NCBI GenBank assembly: GCA_015680685.1
Contig: MNCI01008581.1
Span: 1,090,680-1,154,679, forward strand
Direction: 5' to 3'
Length of the DNA: 64,000 nucleotides
Origin: Gnetum montanum
Taxonomy: Eukaryota > Streptophyta > Gnetopsida > Gnetales > Gnetaceae
The translations under genes were made by a program, and so were the position numbers. Of the stretch, positions 10,143 through 24,024 are shown in pieces. Positions within the stretch are counted from its first letter, which is position 1; each line of letters starts with the position of its first letter. The notes below the pieces were generated by a model. It was given only the letters and a program-made list of their open reading frames with translations, did not search any database and was not told the origin of the DNA.

Positions 10143-11191
10143 CATGGATCAAATAAAATCAATATATCAAAGCCCAAAATCATAGCTTTGATCTCCATCA
10201 CTATGTTTGACTACATATCCAATGGCTAGTCTTTTCAAGCATACACTAGTCCTTGGATCCTCTAGTTTTCTTCTCTTTGCTGAGCAATAGGTCATCCAAA
10301 TTCACCCTAAATTGGTGGTCACTATTTTCCATCCTTGCTTTCTCCACTAGTACCTTCTTACTTTGGGTACTTCGTAGCCTGATATCCTGGATATCCACAT
10401 GTAAAACAGTACTTGAAATCCATCTATAGATGGCTAGGCTACCCACTTCTATAATAGGAAATAGATCCATAAATAGCTCTAATAGTAGGGTCATAGGATA
10501 TTGTTGGATGCTCAACTCCATGTTCATGGGCTTGCTTGGAGGGGCTAGGCCTATCTCTAGATGTTGATTCTCTCTTATGGCCTTGTTGCCTCTCTTTATG
10601 AGCTACATCCTCCTACTAGCTCTTTTCTAAATTCATAGCAATTTCTCTAGCCTTATCATAGGATGTCAATTTGACAAATAATATGTGGCCCTTTAGAGAA
10701 GACCTAAAACCTCTAATAAATTTTCTTACCCATACCTAAGCATCTATATGCATCTATGATACATAGCTACTAAGCTCAAAGGAACATGCATCATACTATG
10801 CCATAGACCAAATATCCTAATATAAGTGGTAGGACTTCTCCTCCTTGGCCTGGGCATAGTAGGTAGACATATAACAAGATTTGAAAGGTATTAAAAAATT
10901 ATCCCATATCACCTTTTGGCCAATCCATCCCTTGGTCTACTCCTTAGTCATCCAGTAACATTGAGCAGTCATAACCAATTGATATATTGCCAATAGAGTC
11001 TGTTGAACCAATATGCAGCCCATCAAATTAAAATTCTTTTGAAGCTCCTCCAACCACTTTGTAGTTGTAGTATGATTCTTAATACCATCAAATTTAGGAG
11101 GTTCTAACTTCCAAAATTTCTCTAACAGTTTCCTACTTATAGGTTGGCTATTTGAATCTCTTGAGTCTCCACCACCAGTACCACTTCCCAC
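10143..11191 (-). pseudogene. Chromovirus (Del/Tekay-like) gag and start of protease, interrupted
   Basis: From 11191 leftward: a Gly/Ser-rich start, then LEKFWKLEPPKFDGIKN and TKWLEELQKNFNLMGC, the usual start of the chromovirus gag domain. The rest of gag continues in changing frames to a zinc knuckle at 10408-10367 reading CFTCGYPGYQATKY, in which the His and last Cys of C-x2-C-x4-H-x4-C are both Tyr. Then come VYA, a linker and the protease start LGFDILILFDP, cut off at 10143 where the next element's LTR begins. The remainder of this polyprotein was not found at the far end of that element (near 5540), so it was lost. Stops and frameshifts throughout make this a dead copy. Confidence 0.75.
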
Positions 11192-11447
11192 TTCATTGAC
11201 AATGGAAATGGAATCATCACTAGTTGCAACATGTTTCTACATGATCTATAATAACTATTAAATAACATCTACCTATCTACTTGTAGGATTGCTGCTAGAT
11301 GCTTGAGAAGGCTATGCCTACTAAACATTAGACACTTTTGACCTATGAGTTCCACTAATATTAGGCCCGCATCTACTATATATAGCTATACTTGAAAATC
11401 ACAAATTGTTGAGTATTCCAAACATCACACAACATTAGAGTGAAGTA

Positions 11448-11459
11448 GCTTTGATATTG
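11448..11459 (-). promoter_or_regulatory. Primer-binding site, initiator-Met tRNA type, of the chromovirus
   Basis: The minus strand reads CAATATCAAAGC, which matches the common TGGTATCAGAGC except for changes at four bases. It lies three bases inside the LTR edge at 11463 and about 260 bp upstream of gag. Confidence 0.65.
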
Positions 11460-11462
11460 TTG

Positions 11463-14216
11463 TGTAACACCCCACCCTATTGCACCTATCTAGGATGAAG
11501 TGATACCTAGGATTGTTAGTAATAATAACATAATGGAAGTATAACAAACTAAAAAACCAATGGTGCATGAAAATAAATTAAGAATAACTCACTCGATATA
11601 TATATTTCTTGTATAATCAAACCATGCAAAAATACATCTTGAACCAAAGACCAAACACATCCATAAATTCATAAAATGGCATACCTCTACAAAAACCAAA
11701 AATATGTATTGATCTCACAGGATTTAAAAACACATAAAGATAATGTATATAAGGATACATTAATGGTCATAAAAATATGAACACTCCCTAATATTGTATA
11801 TGGAAATATACATAAACTAATCCCTAAAAATTTCTCTCTCATCTTATCTCTCTTAGTACTTACTTGCATCCCTTTAGCTTCTACCTATAACTAAATAAAG
11901 TTAGTATAAAACTAAGTGAGAAGCCTTTATACTTCCCCTGCTATATGGTCAACAAGTGTTGCATTGGTGGAGAGGACTGGGGTACAAGGAAACTTGCATT
12001 AACCATCATTCTTACACATGCTTGAAGAAATACATGTACATACGATATCACATATAGCACTAACATAATTCTTACTAAAGTAAATAGATGACTATTACAT
12101 AGTCATAAATATAATCATTTTCAAAAATAATCAATCATACATTTATACCACACCACATGCATCTCCACTATCATGCCCATGTTGTCATATCCACTTCATA
12201 CCATCAAAAAACACATTGACCATAGAATCATAGATTAATCATAAGATATATTATCAATACTATGACTTATAAATTGATACCATTATATACACCTTACTCA
12301 TATGGTTGTGAATATATCCACACTCAGTGTAGCATGTGAAATGTTGTCATGAGTACTCATAATCAATCATTGCCTATAGGTCTTTTATGAGTCTTTTATT
12401 TACCCAATTGGTGCTAAAGTTTATTAACCTGTGGCCTGCAACCACTAGCCTTCTGGAGGACTAGCTATAGGGACAAACCCACTTATGCCATGTGCCAGTC
12501 ATAGGGATGAACATACCTACACTTTCCCACTCTTAAGATGAGGCCAAAGATAGAAGCCTCATTGACAAATTATAGTGGGAGGTCAATCCATAACTACCTC
12601 TTGGGTGCCTCATGACTAACTAATCCACACTCTTATGGTAGCACCACTCATCAATGAGCACTACAAGTGTTGTTGTGAAGACATGTATAAGTCTAGGCTA
12701 GCTTAAGCCAACACATGTTGCAAGTATAACATATCCAAAATAAACATAACATAATCACATATATCCACACCTAACAGTCACATTCATTTCATGCAAACAA
12801 TATGATAACATGTCATAATAAAATTTCACACCACAATTGTACTCCTTGAACTCCATATAATTTTGTAAAAATGGGCACTAATGTAACCTCCAAGATGATA
12901 GATGCTATAAGAGAAAATAAATTCCATGATTAAAAAGTACATCATAAGATGATCCCAATGATACTAATTTTACCTCAATTAGACTTGTGGAAGCAAATTT
13001 ATTATGTTTTAAAAATTAATTAATAAAATAATAAATAATAATATTTAATTATAGCTAGTGATAATTGAAACTCCCAAAAACTTCCACATAAAAACATGCT
13101 TATAAAATATAATATTCCAACCATGCTAGTCTCATCAATATCACATCTAATATTCCACAAATCCATGTCATTTCATGCATCACATATTTATTCATAAATA
13201 TTTTGTAACTCAAAATCGTAAAATTTCTAGAAATCTGCAAAATAGTACATCCAAACTCAATCATTTAACTATTTTTCCTACATGTCCACATCAATACAAC
13301 ATAAAAATCCAAGGAAAAGTAAAGACAATCTACCATTGCAAAGTGTTGAAGCAGAAAGTCTAAACCAAGCATAAAATACTTAGAAGAAAAACTCTATTTC
13401 ACTCTAAACAAGTTTTTTATTCATCTAGATATGACTGTAGCAATTCCAACTCCTAGTTCAAAGTAAAGAAAAATCCATCCACAAATCTCAAAGTTGAGAA
13501 AAAGAGTGGAAAATGGAAAAAGATAGAATATTAGGGAAGAGTAGACTTAAACTTGATTTCTATTTCTATTTCCATGGCAAAATAGGAAACCCAAATGAAA
13601 CAAAATGTAGTGGAATTATTTTTCTGTAACTAATGCTTATGCATTATGCATAAAATTTACTTTCATGCTTTGTCACTTACATAATGTAAGCCTTACTTTA
13701 CTTTTATTTTTTTAATATTAATTTTTAAACAACATTTTATAAGTCCATTTTTTTATATTTTCTTTACAACTAATACTCTGCACTTCAAACATGTATAACA
13801 AACACACAAAGACATTGAATTAAAATCTACTTGAACCTATGAGATCAATATCATATACACTATACATCCACATGCTAAAATCACATCCAAGTAACACATA
13901 ACATAGTGCTACAGTTCAAATGCATAATTCCAAAATGATACATAAAGCATAAATATGTACTAAATAGTTGTTCTTGTACTCTAATCTAATATCCTTGCCA
14001 GTCACATTACCTGTTTAATACATCGTACAAGGCTAGTGTACATAATCATGTTAGTTAAGCATGTAAAGACATCATAATTATAACATAAAAGTCAAAACAT
14101 CCTAGCATATAAAGTGCAATTATAACAACCTAACTCGTCCTTGATAATCCACTGAGACCATACACACAATATGCAAATTAGAATCATACAGCCATACCCA
14201 ATGTATCTATAAGGGA
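11463..14216 (-). repeat. LTR of the Del/Tekay-like chromovirus, outer edge not found
   Basis: The inner edge is clear: the minus strand ends GGGTGTTACA at 11463 next to the primer site. To the right is 2.7 kb of AT-rich sequence without coding signal, consistent with the long LTRs of this lineage. The outer TG edge was not located; the LTR may end earlier or be interrupted by the Tat element starting about 14217. Similar edges (TGTAACATCC at 24122, TGTAGAACCCC at 28578) suggest related LTRs farther right. Confidence 0.5.
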
Positions 14217-14872
14217 TGTAACAATTTTTGCCTTTTCCAAGCTAGAATTTTTGACCAAAAAGTTGTGAAATTTTTTTCTAACTCTAGAAACTAACACTAA
14301 TGTAGCATTAGCATCATTGTTGGTATCATCATCACTAGGACTCCCAAATCTTATCAAAAGTATGTTTTGACATGAACCATTGACCTACAAGGCTAATATG
14401 ACTCATTAATAGTAGTTTTGGTACTTCAGGCTTCTAGAATTTGTACTTTTTTGGAAGTTTTTTGAAACTTGAAAAATTAGCATTTTGGCTAAGTATGGAA
14501 TACTGGCAAAGATTGGAACTCATCTTGGCATCTTTGAATCATCCCATATACTAGGTTCCTAGCTTTCCATTGGTCTATAGGTCTCTTGATGCTTCAAAAT
14601 ACCATCTTGATGCATTTTGGAATCAATTTTGATCTTTTCAAAGTTAGGAATTTTAGCCAGAAAAATTGTAAAAGTTTTTCTAACTTTAGAAGTTGACACT
14701 GATGTTGGATCAACATCAATGTTAGTGTTAGTGTCATCTAGATAGGTTGCCACATTCGTTAAAAATAAATACCAAACTTGCTATTTTCAAACTTGGCAAT
14801 AATTTACACTTAACTCCAAGTTTAGTTTTGGCAACCTTAAGATAAATTGGACAACTCTAGATCTATAAATAC

Positions 14873-14881
14873 AATCTTAAA
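14873..14881 (+). promoter_or_regulatory. LTR TATA box of the old Tat element
   Basis: CTATAAATA, conserved at the equivalent place (23282-23290) in the 3' LTR. Confidence 0.6.
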
Positions 14882-15429
14882 ATGTAATTTTTAGGTTGGA
14901 TCTCTTGATTTGAGAGCACTTGTAAGATTTTAGGAGATTAAGAGCATGATCGCATGCCATAACCATAGCACCTACATATTCCTTGTCCATATTTAGCATC
15001 TTTAGTGTCACTTTTAGAGGTAGAATTTGTAGGCTTTCTCATGCACTTTTCAAAGTTAACATTTTTCAACTTCAATGTCAATGATAGAAGCCTTGGCTGA
15101 AATAGCCCTGTTTTGGCTTGAAAGTGACTCTAGATTGCACCTACGGCTTCTCCATATATTACCTAATTCTCCAGAAGTTTAGTTACATCCTTTAAACCTA
15201 TATTTTGTTGAATATTTGATATTGTTTATGAGTTCTATCACACTTATGTTTTTTCTTCCATCATTTATAGTTTCATCCTCCATAAGAGGTGAACACTTTG
15301 CAACTCATCAGTGAAGGATTTTATTTGTTGGAAAAGGATTTGTGATCTTTCCCCCATATCAAAGCATCTCACTTTTATTATTTTAAATTTTTTTACTCAC
15401 ATTCTATACTTAGAATTTTTTCTACATCT

Positions 15430-15765
15430 TATATTGCATTCTATACTTAGCTAAAATTTTTAGCATTTTACAATTAGCTGTTTTTTCACATAAAAATTTC
15501 ATTATTTAGGAAGGGATCTAACATCCTTATTCCTACAAAATAATATTAGTATTTCAATATTTTATGTTCATTTATATAAGTTTTATACTTAGTTTTTTAT
15601 TTCATCTCTCACATTTCATTCCATACTTAGTCAAATTTTCAGCATTTTTATATTTAGTTGTTTTTTTTAGTAAAAACAATCCATCATTTGAGGAGGGAAT
15701 CAAAACCCTTCCATTCATGTTATAACTATACTATTTTAATATTTTATGCTCTTTATCTATATTTT
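15430..15765. repeat. Tandem repeat of about 190 bp in the 5' LTR
   Basis: Two units start CATTCTATACTTAG (15431) and CATTCCATACTTAG (15618) and stay alignable through GAGG/AAGGGA-rich and TTTCAATATTTTATG sequence. A weaker third unit may run from about 15770 to 15890. The 3' LTR has no such duplication. Confidence 0.6.
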
Positions 15766-16097
15766 ACATTCTATTTTTATTCTATCATTCCTAGCTTATT
15801 CTACACTTTATTTTCTAATAATCCATGCTTAGTCATTTTTCTTGTGATTTTACCCTTAGCCATTTTTAACATTTAAAACTTTGCTTTTTCATCATTCCAT
15901 ATTTTTATTGATTCATCTATGGTAGGGTAAGTCTATATTTGATTGGAGGATTTGTGTCCATTTATTTCATAATCATTGATTTATCGAGAGTTACATCGAT
16001 CTAAAGACCATTTATGGCCACACACTATGTATCTTAACAGTTAGTTCATAGAGGTGTTATTATAGAGTTGTAAAGAACATTCTTATAAGAACACCCA

Positions 16098-16115
16098 TGT
16101 AATGATTGTTGGGAC
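16098..16115 (+). promoter_or_regulatory. Possible decayed primer-binding site of the old Tat element
   Basis: TGTAATGATTGTTGGGAC directly after the CA end of the LTR. It resembles a worn version of the primer site of the Athila-like element (50026-50044). Weak. Confidence 0.35.
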
Positions 16116-17814
16116 ATATGTGATGTTGATATTGACATCAATGTCACTAGGCCAATGTTAGCATTACAATCCCATACTTAGCAAAATTATTACATATCAA
16201 CAAGTTGTGTAAGTAATGTTATCATTATAAAGCTTCTTAACTTTTAAAGAAAAAAAATAAATTTAAAAATTAATATATAAAAATTATTATTAAAATTAAG
16301 ATATAAAAAAACATGCTACCATTGGCTATGTGGGCAATGTAGGTATACGTATGTTAGCCTGCATAAGGGCCATGTTGATCCTAAAAACCATGATTGGATG
16401 GTAGAAATTGCTATCTTTTGGACACACTTATGCTCCATCTCATGCTCTAAAAACCAATTCACAACACATTACTTTTCTCCTAGCCACCACACATGCTATC
16501 CTTCTTTGCATACTACACTCTTAGCCACCCAAAGGAAAAACTCTTCTTTATTTTCCTACCCAAATCAAATCCCACTAAGACTACCATTCATGCTCACTGT
16601 AGTTATAATAATAATAATAATAATGACAAAAAAGTTACATGCTACTATTTTGAGGGCTAAAAGCCCCTTGGAAGCCATAGTGGCCTTAACACTTACTACA
16701 TAGTATCCCGCCTACTCAGTACAGTTACCATCCTCATGCTTCAACATGTTAATGCACTACTACCCCTTCCATATATACTATAGTCCTTGTGTGCTAAATT
16801 CAAATTTTTTTTTAAATTAAAAATAAAAATAGAAAACGTAAGTTCCTTGTTGCCACATGGCTACATAGTGCCATGCATGCCTTAGTAAGGGTCGTGCTAA
16901 CTCCTTAGGGACCATACTAGCTCTCACTACTTTGTTGGGTAGGCTTCCATGATGCATAACATAGTAAAAAATACCTCTTTTCCTTGCATTTCCTACACCC
17001 CTAACCATGCACTGATATCACCATTCTAATATCACTACCTAACTACTATTGTCCTTATTTCTATTTCTGTTATTGACTACACTAGACATAAAGGCCAAAA
17101 CCCTTCCTTATACTACAAAGTAGTAAATCCTCATAGGATGAAAGAAAAATGCAAGGTAAAGAACTCACTTGAACTCTTGGGGAAATGGCTAATAATTTAA
17201 TGATTTCTTATTTACCCCTATCATGTGATTCCCTTGCCTTATAATGTGGATCCTAGTCTTTTTCTTCATACTTCTTGTGGCTTGTATGGTTCTATTGCAT
17301 AATTATCTCTTGTTGTGTGTGAACTTCCAAATTTAAAGAGTGTAAAAGTGAGGTATCCAACTAGACATATGTATGTGTTATAACTTAGCTTGGATACATC
17401 ATTAACCTTTTGATATTACATGTTATATGTGATGCAATGCTAGGTGATGTCGATACTTGCTAGCATTAGCATCATTTACATGCATCATTACATCACTTGC
17501 TCATGTCACTAAAATGAATCAATTTCAAGTAGGAATGAATTTCTTATCCACATCATTGTATTAGTTACATGCATTGGCTACTCATGGTACTGAAATGAAT
17601 CAATTTCAAGTAGGAATGAAATCAAGATCCTTTTCATATACTCCAACTTACCTTTAACTCCTAAAATGATATTTAAACATTGTTCAAATAATAATTTTTA
17701 TTACCTTTATTTTATTAAAATAAAATTAAATTTATGACTTTAACTTTATTAAAATTGCAAATACTTGATATCTCTTCATAAAAATATTTATCTTATCTTG
17801 ATCTACTATAGGCC
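16116..17814. other. Internal region without recognisable gag or protease
   Basis: Gag and protease belong here in a Tat element, but no gag helix motif, zinc knuckle or D-S/T-G motif was found in the frames inspected. An ATA trinucleotide run lies at 16603-16621. The region may be too decayed or replaced by other sequence. Confidence 0.4.
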
Positions 17815-20800
17815 ATGGACCCCATCATCCTTGTTCAATTACGTGAACTAATAACCTTGGATGGGCTCCATGGCCATATCATTAGATTTCTTGATGAGAA
17901 CTTGATAGAACTATCTTCAATTGATCCTCTAGAAACATTAATATCATCATTAGAGCTAATTAATAAAGATCTCATTTCTCAATGTAATCTTTCTTTCCTA
18001 GATCGAGATTTGATTTTGACTAGTTATCCCTTTGTCAAGCTAACTATCACCAATCATAAGAACATAAACAAGATTCTACAACTGGGGACAAGATTTTCCA
18101 AAAGTATTAAGACCTCTATCTTGTCCACACTACAAAATAAGTCTATTTCCTTTGCCTAGGGATATGATGATATGCTAAGTTTGGACCAATTATTAGTTCA
18201 ATACATCATTCTTGAGGAAGATTCCAATATAGTCAAATAAAAATTTAGAAAGATCAAAGTTGAATTAGCCTTATTTATTAAGAAATATATCATCAAAATT
18301 TATAATTTAGGCTTATATGCTACATAGACTATTCATATTTGGTGTCCAACATGATAATTGTCTTTAAAAAAATGGAGCCATTAGGATTTACACAAATTTT
18401 CATGATCTCAATAAAGTTATGCTTAAAGATAACTTTCAGTTGCCCATATTGACCAACTTATAGATATAATGGCTATACATGCCTTTTTGTTCTTCATGTA
18501 TGGTTCTTCGGATTACAACTAGATACAAATTAATCCTAAGAACCATTGCTTCACAACTTTCATGATCCCATGAGGAAACTTTTGCTACATTAGAAAGTCT
18601 TTTAGGATTAAGAGTGCTAGATCCCCATATCAATGATCCATGATGTTCATATTTAGAGATATGATGTTCAATACAACCAATGATTGCATTGATGATCTAA
18701 TCATCAAATCTATAACATTTGACCATCATACTAATCTTGATATTATCTTAGCTTGATGTAATTAATACAATATTTATCTAAATCTTAAAAAGTATATATT
18801 TTGTTGTAGAGATAGGCAAAATGTTAGGATTTCTTATTTTGGCTAATGATATTGTTGTAGATCTTGATATATTCAAAGTGATCTTGAACCTTCCTCCATC
18901 CAAGTACCTCCAAGACATTCATATCTTGCAAGATCTTTTCCAATTGATTCATTATTTCATATGTAATCTCACCAATCAATTCCATCCTTTATCTCATCTC
19001 CTTAGAAAATTTACCATTTTTATCTATGACTCCAAGTGTCAAGAAGCTTTTGATGTAATCAAGCATGCTCTTACCAACCTTCTCATCCTTCATCTTCCTT
19101 AATTTAATCTTCTGTTCTATCTTTATCCTTTCAAATATAATTAATATATTATAGCCATGCTTTGCCAATGATCTGAAGATGATGTGGACTTTTCTATTTA
19201 TTACATTTCTCATCCATTTTTAGATTGTAAAATACAATATTTAGATATGAAAAAAATCTTGCTTGGGCCTTGTGTTTGCCCTTAAGAAATGGATACACTA
19301 TCTATTGGGGATAAAGGTTCATGTTATATGCCACAATAATATCTTATGCTAAATTGCATCTAATTTTTATGATAATAACTACTTGACTAAATGCTTCTTA
19401 CTGAGTGTGATCTATTCTATCTTTCACAACATTCAATCAAAGGCCAAACCATAGTATATCTCCTTACATCAGCCTTATTATTGGAGCCATTTGTCAAAGC
19501 CATTCAACCTTTCCTAGAAGAGTTGAACACAAGTGAATCTAACTTGCTTCCAACTATAACCTTAATGCATGATGATTTTTACTCACATTTATATTTTGAT
19601 GACACAAACATAGCTCAAGCATATATTTTGTTTCTATCCTCAATTAAGGCACTCCTATTTAGCTACATTATTATTACAAGAAAAATTGAATTTATAATTT
19701 TGATAGATAGGATTTTTACTTGTAGTCATTAAATTAGAAATTAAAAGGCTTTTAGTTCAATGTGATTTCCAACTAGTAATTAGTGAGAGGTACACTTGCA
19801 AAGTTGAATATCTCCAGCCTTATATCGAACTAGCCAAGCAACTTGTTTTACAATTTAATAAATGCCTTCTAACACATATTCATTACTTCTAAAACATGCT
19901 CATAAATGGATTACCTATCTTTTCATTTCTTATAGATCTTTTCTTATGTTTTCTATCTTACTTCATTCAAGATATATAAATCACTTTCATAGATACACAA
20001 CATGTTATCTTAGTTAACATAGAAGAAGATGAGCAATATTTGGACATCATTGAATACCTTAAAACTAGAGAAACTTCTAAATGCTTATTTTCATCTCAGA
20101 AAGATGCTTTCCATAAACACTTCAAGTATTTTTGTATTATAAATCCCTATATCCTATGTCACATTTCTACATAAGGTGTTTTCATATGTTGCTTAAGTTA
20201 TGATAAAGTATAAATGGTCGTAGAATAGGTATATTTCAACAAATGTGGTGGTTACTTAGGATCTCAATTTGTATTACCTTATATTATTTCTTGAGGCTAC
20301 TGGTAACATACAATGTCTAGGGATGTACATACAATAGTTAAAATTTGTGATATATGTCAATGTCATACTCCATTTATTTATGTACCATCTTAGGAAATCA
20401 CATGACCCTTCTAGAAATGAAGGTTAGATCTCATAGATTGAATCAATCCTTCATCTTCTACTAGTCATTAGTTTAGTTTGACAATAGAATATTTTATAAA
20501 GTGGGTTAAATTCATTTCCTTAAAATTAATGACATTCAAGTACATCTATTATTTCATCCTAGATCACATGATCCTCCACTTTGGTATTCCCCTTCACATT
20601 GTCACTAAAAATGAACCTTAGTTCATGAGCAAATAAGTTTGCAAGTTCTATGATCAATATCAAATCACTAAGAAATTTTCATCTTCATATTATTCTCAAT
20701 TTAATGATCATGGTGAGTCAATCAAAAAATTCCTAATCCATATACTTAAAACTATGGTCTACCAATCTCATAAAAATGGGCATATCCAACTATCCCACAT

Positions 20801-21200
20801 CCTTTGGGTCTAACAAACTACTTTTTATAATGCAATTGGCTGAACCTCATTCCTACTCACTTATGGTTATAAAGAAATGTTATTGATGAAATTGGACATG
20901 TCTTCTATCTAGGTAGTCTTGAAAAATTATATGATAGATGAAGAAAATGATAAAATGCATTGTGTTGAGATAGAAACTTTGAAGGAGAATTACTAGCAAG
21001 TTAAAATTAATATTTAGAATCATTAAGAAGCTATGCAAAATTACCATGATAAGCATGTTAGAATGAGATAAATCAAAAAAAGGAATATTTTTTGATGATA
21101 TTTTTTAAATGTCAAGACTTCAAAGTTCTCTTCCAACTAGCAAGATTTCTTTGTCATTGTCAAAAATCTTAGTAATGGAGCATACTATTTGGTGAACTGA
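17815..21200 (+). pseudogene. Tat-lineage pol: RT, RNase H, second RNase H, integrase (decayed)
   Basis: The order matches the Tat lineage. 17815-18240: linker ending SFA-stop-GYDDMLSLDQLLVQY. 18340-18440: NGAIRIYTNFHDLNKV, the RT motif before the first catalytic Asp region. A one-base frameshift near 18440 leads to HAFLFFMYGSSDYN and, at 18685, CIDDLIIKS (catalytic DD kept, Tyr now Cys). After another shift near 18815, 18821-19102 reads LGFLILANDIVVDLD ... CQEAFDVIKHAL, the RT thumb and RNase H start. 19240-19460 is RNase H connection with SQHSIKGQTIVYLL. HLYFDD near 19590 starts the second RNase H. Integrase: CDICQCHTPF (about 20355), LDLID and EYFIKWVKFISLK (about 20430-20530), HFGIPLHIVTKN, and SNGAYYLVN near 21180. 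Dozens of stops; one catalytic Asp of integrase appears replaced by Lys. Confidence 0.85.
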
Positions 21201-22559
21201 TCATATCTCAAGAGATATTATATATACATATAAAAAAGAGATTAATCATTATTAGGTTTTTTCTAACCCTTCTCCTCTCATCTATGTTTTAATGCATTAT
21301 TTTCGATTCTTTTCCTATCTTGATTCTTATTGTTCTCTTCATCTTTATTCATCCTCTGTTATTATTATTATATATATCTCCTAATGCAATTTCATATATT
21401 TTCTCCAATTCCTTCTTATCACATTCTACTAATATTTTTTTCATCAATAACACATTAAGGTAAGGATATTTACAAGTGTTCTTCCTCATGCTATGAGTAC
21501 TTTCTTGTTATGCTTCATGTAAGGGTATGTTGAGCTCCAGTGGGATAAGAAGAAAATTTATCAATTTATTAACTATTAATATCATTAGAGCATCGGATTT
21601 TTGCATGCCCCATTTTTATGTCATAGCATCTCCACATGGTGTATAAGCAACGTCTTTCATTTTTTCTTCTAATTTATTATTTTCTTATTTTTTGATTCTA
21701 TAATTTATCTTTCCTTTTGCATGTTTCTTTCTTTTTCCTCTTAATTTCCTTTCTTTTTTTATTTCTGTTCTTCTCCTCAACATATCAATGAGGATTGAGT
21801 TACTTTTCTCTATTTTGGTGAAGATATGTTAAGAGCTTGAGTGGGACAGGATGTGAAAAATTATCAATGGCATCATTTTGGCCATCTTGTGTGTAGGATT
21901 TAGCTATGCCCTCTTCTGTGGCACAACATAATTCTCATGATAGGTGTATCAAAAATATTATAACATTCTTCCCTCATCCTTATTCTTTTCTTCCTCTCTT
22001 TACAAGTACAAGTACTATTGAAGTTTTATAATGTCAATTACTAGGTTCAAGATATAATAGAAATAATTTGATGATTACTAATATTGAAATAAACATGCAC
22101 TATGTGATATAAAAAATTCACGATGTTGTATATGTCAAACCTAAAAACAATAAATAAAAAAATTAATAGAGAAAAATAAAGTAAGAAAATATCTCTATCA
22201 TAAGATATATACTAGCTATACATTGTTATTTTTTATTTTACATACTTAGAAGACAAAGTTCATCACTTATATAGTTATAATGAATGAATATATAGAACGA
22301 ATAGCTATTATTAGTTAAGACACTTGATTATACATAACTAACTCAAATATAATACAAATTTCCATAAAAAGTGTTATACATTATGACTGTGTATACATAT
22401 ACTTATGGTATGACTAAATATAGATACTAGCAAGCATGTTAAACTTTCTAGAACATGCCAAATCTTCAATAGGTACATCATGAAATCATCATTTATTTTC
22501 TTCTTGGTGAATTCTCCTTTGAAACCTTAATAGCATCCATTAAGAGAGGGTAGTATTAT
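21201..22559. other. 3' non-coding internal part of the old Tat element
   Basis: AT- and pyrimidine-rich sequence between the integrase end and the 3' LTR. No open frame and no polypurine tract could be fixed with confidence. Confidence 0.4.
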
Positions 22560-24024
22560 ATGCATTTTTTGGTACTTTTGTGACCAAGACAAAGGTAAGT
22601 TTGACATTATCAAATATGCTTGACTTATAGAAATTCCATCAAAATCATCATCTCAAAAATTGTTTTAAGCTATGATAGGATTTTAAACGTTAACCTTGAT
22701 CATGCCCCAAAGGCTAATAATCTATTTTGGCACTTTTGGTAGCTTTTTGAGGTTTGAAATAGCATGCTACATTTAGGTATAGCTAACATCACCTTCATAA
22801 CTAGCCATGAAAACATGTTTTCTCATCGTAATTTTGACTTTTTCATGCCTCCAGTGACTAGTCCTCATCATCCTTTGGATAAAGAACATTAGTTTCAATA
22901 GTTTTAGAGGCCCTATAAGGCTTGAATTGGTATTTTTAGTTGGTTATTGCCCAAATGATGTTGACAATGTTACCTATAGGTTACATCACCTAAACTCAAC
23001 TCTAGGTGATAGTTTTAAGTTTGTGTGATCTCCTATGTCCATCCCACATCATCCATTAATGATCAACATTAGTTTATGCATTGAAGATGATTCTTGAAGC
23101 CTCAAATTAGAAGTTTGGAACATCAAAAGATGAGTGACATTGACACAGATGATGTTGATGCTAGTGTTAGTATCACCTAGTGTCACTTTTACCATACATA
23201 CCATTCACACTATTCTAGCTTTTCAAAAGTAAATTTTGAGTTACTAGATTTTGATCTCATGAATTTTGGGTTATCATAGAGCTATAAATACAAAGTTCTA
23301 ATATCAATTAGAGGTTTATTTTTTGAGATTCCAAAGCACTTTTTAAACTTCAAGAGAAGCTTAAAGGATCTACCAATGTCACCTATGCCACCATGTGCTC
23401 CTTATCCACCTTTAGTGCTTCACATGGATATACCCTAGACAAACATGTAAACATCAACATCAACACCACTTGCTTAATGTTAGTGTTATAGGGAACAATG
23501 TCAATGTCATCTGACGTCACCTATAGAACAACATCTAGATTTGATCCTATTTGCCATCTAAATTAGTGTTAAAAAACATTAGAAAACTTTTTGTCCATCC
23601 CTCATGTTGTAAGACACTAAAATTTATCATTTTAGAGGAGGTGAACTTTGTTATTTAACTAAATAAAGCATTGTTTATTCATCAAGAAGGGAAAGCCTAA
23701 ACCCTATCCCACATATTGATCTTTTATTTATCACTCCCATTATTTTTCCTAAGTATTTTAATCAAATCTATATCACTTAGATTTCATCAAATTTATTGTC
23801 AAGTTTATCATTGTTTCATCAATTTCCTTGTCAATTCTATATCATGGTCAGAAAGATAAGTTCATAATCAAGTGAGGACTATGACCCTTTATTTCATAAT
23901 TGTTGATCTATTGATGGATATATCATTCTGAAAATCATTTATGGTTGCAAATCATTCATTTAACATGTGATTAATATAGGTTTTTTTCTATAATTATGGA
24001 AGAACATTTTTGTAGGAATAGGAG
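22560..24024 (+). repeat. 3' LTR of the old Tat element (about 1.5 kb)
   Basis: Homologous to 14217-16097 as described there, with the TATA box at 23282-23290 and the end aligned at about 24024. The left edge is approximate. A GTTAGTGTTA/TGTCA-rich stretch is common to both copies. Confidence 0.6.

Larger units (their letters stand above)
14217..16097 (+). repeat. 5' LTR of an old Tat element (about 1.9 kb)
   Basis: The region matches 22560-24024 in the same orientation. Shared landmarks are CTATAAATACAA, a TTTATTTCATAAT segment and GAACATT(C/T)TT near the end. A decayed primer site follows at 16098. The two LTRs are clearly diverged, so the insertion is old. Within it a unit near 14240-14330 recurs at about 14650-14740, and 15430-15765 is a tandem repeat, which explains why this LTR is longer than its partner. 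The left edge is approximate. Confidence 0.6.
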
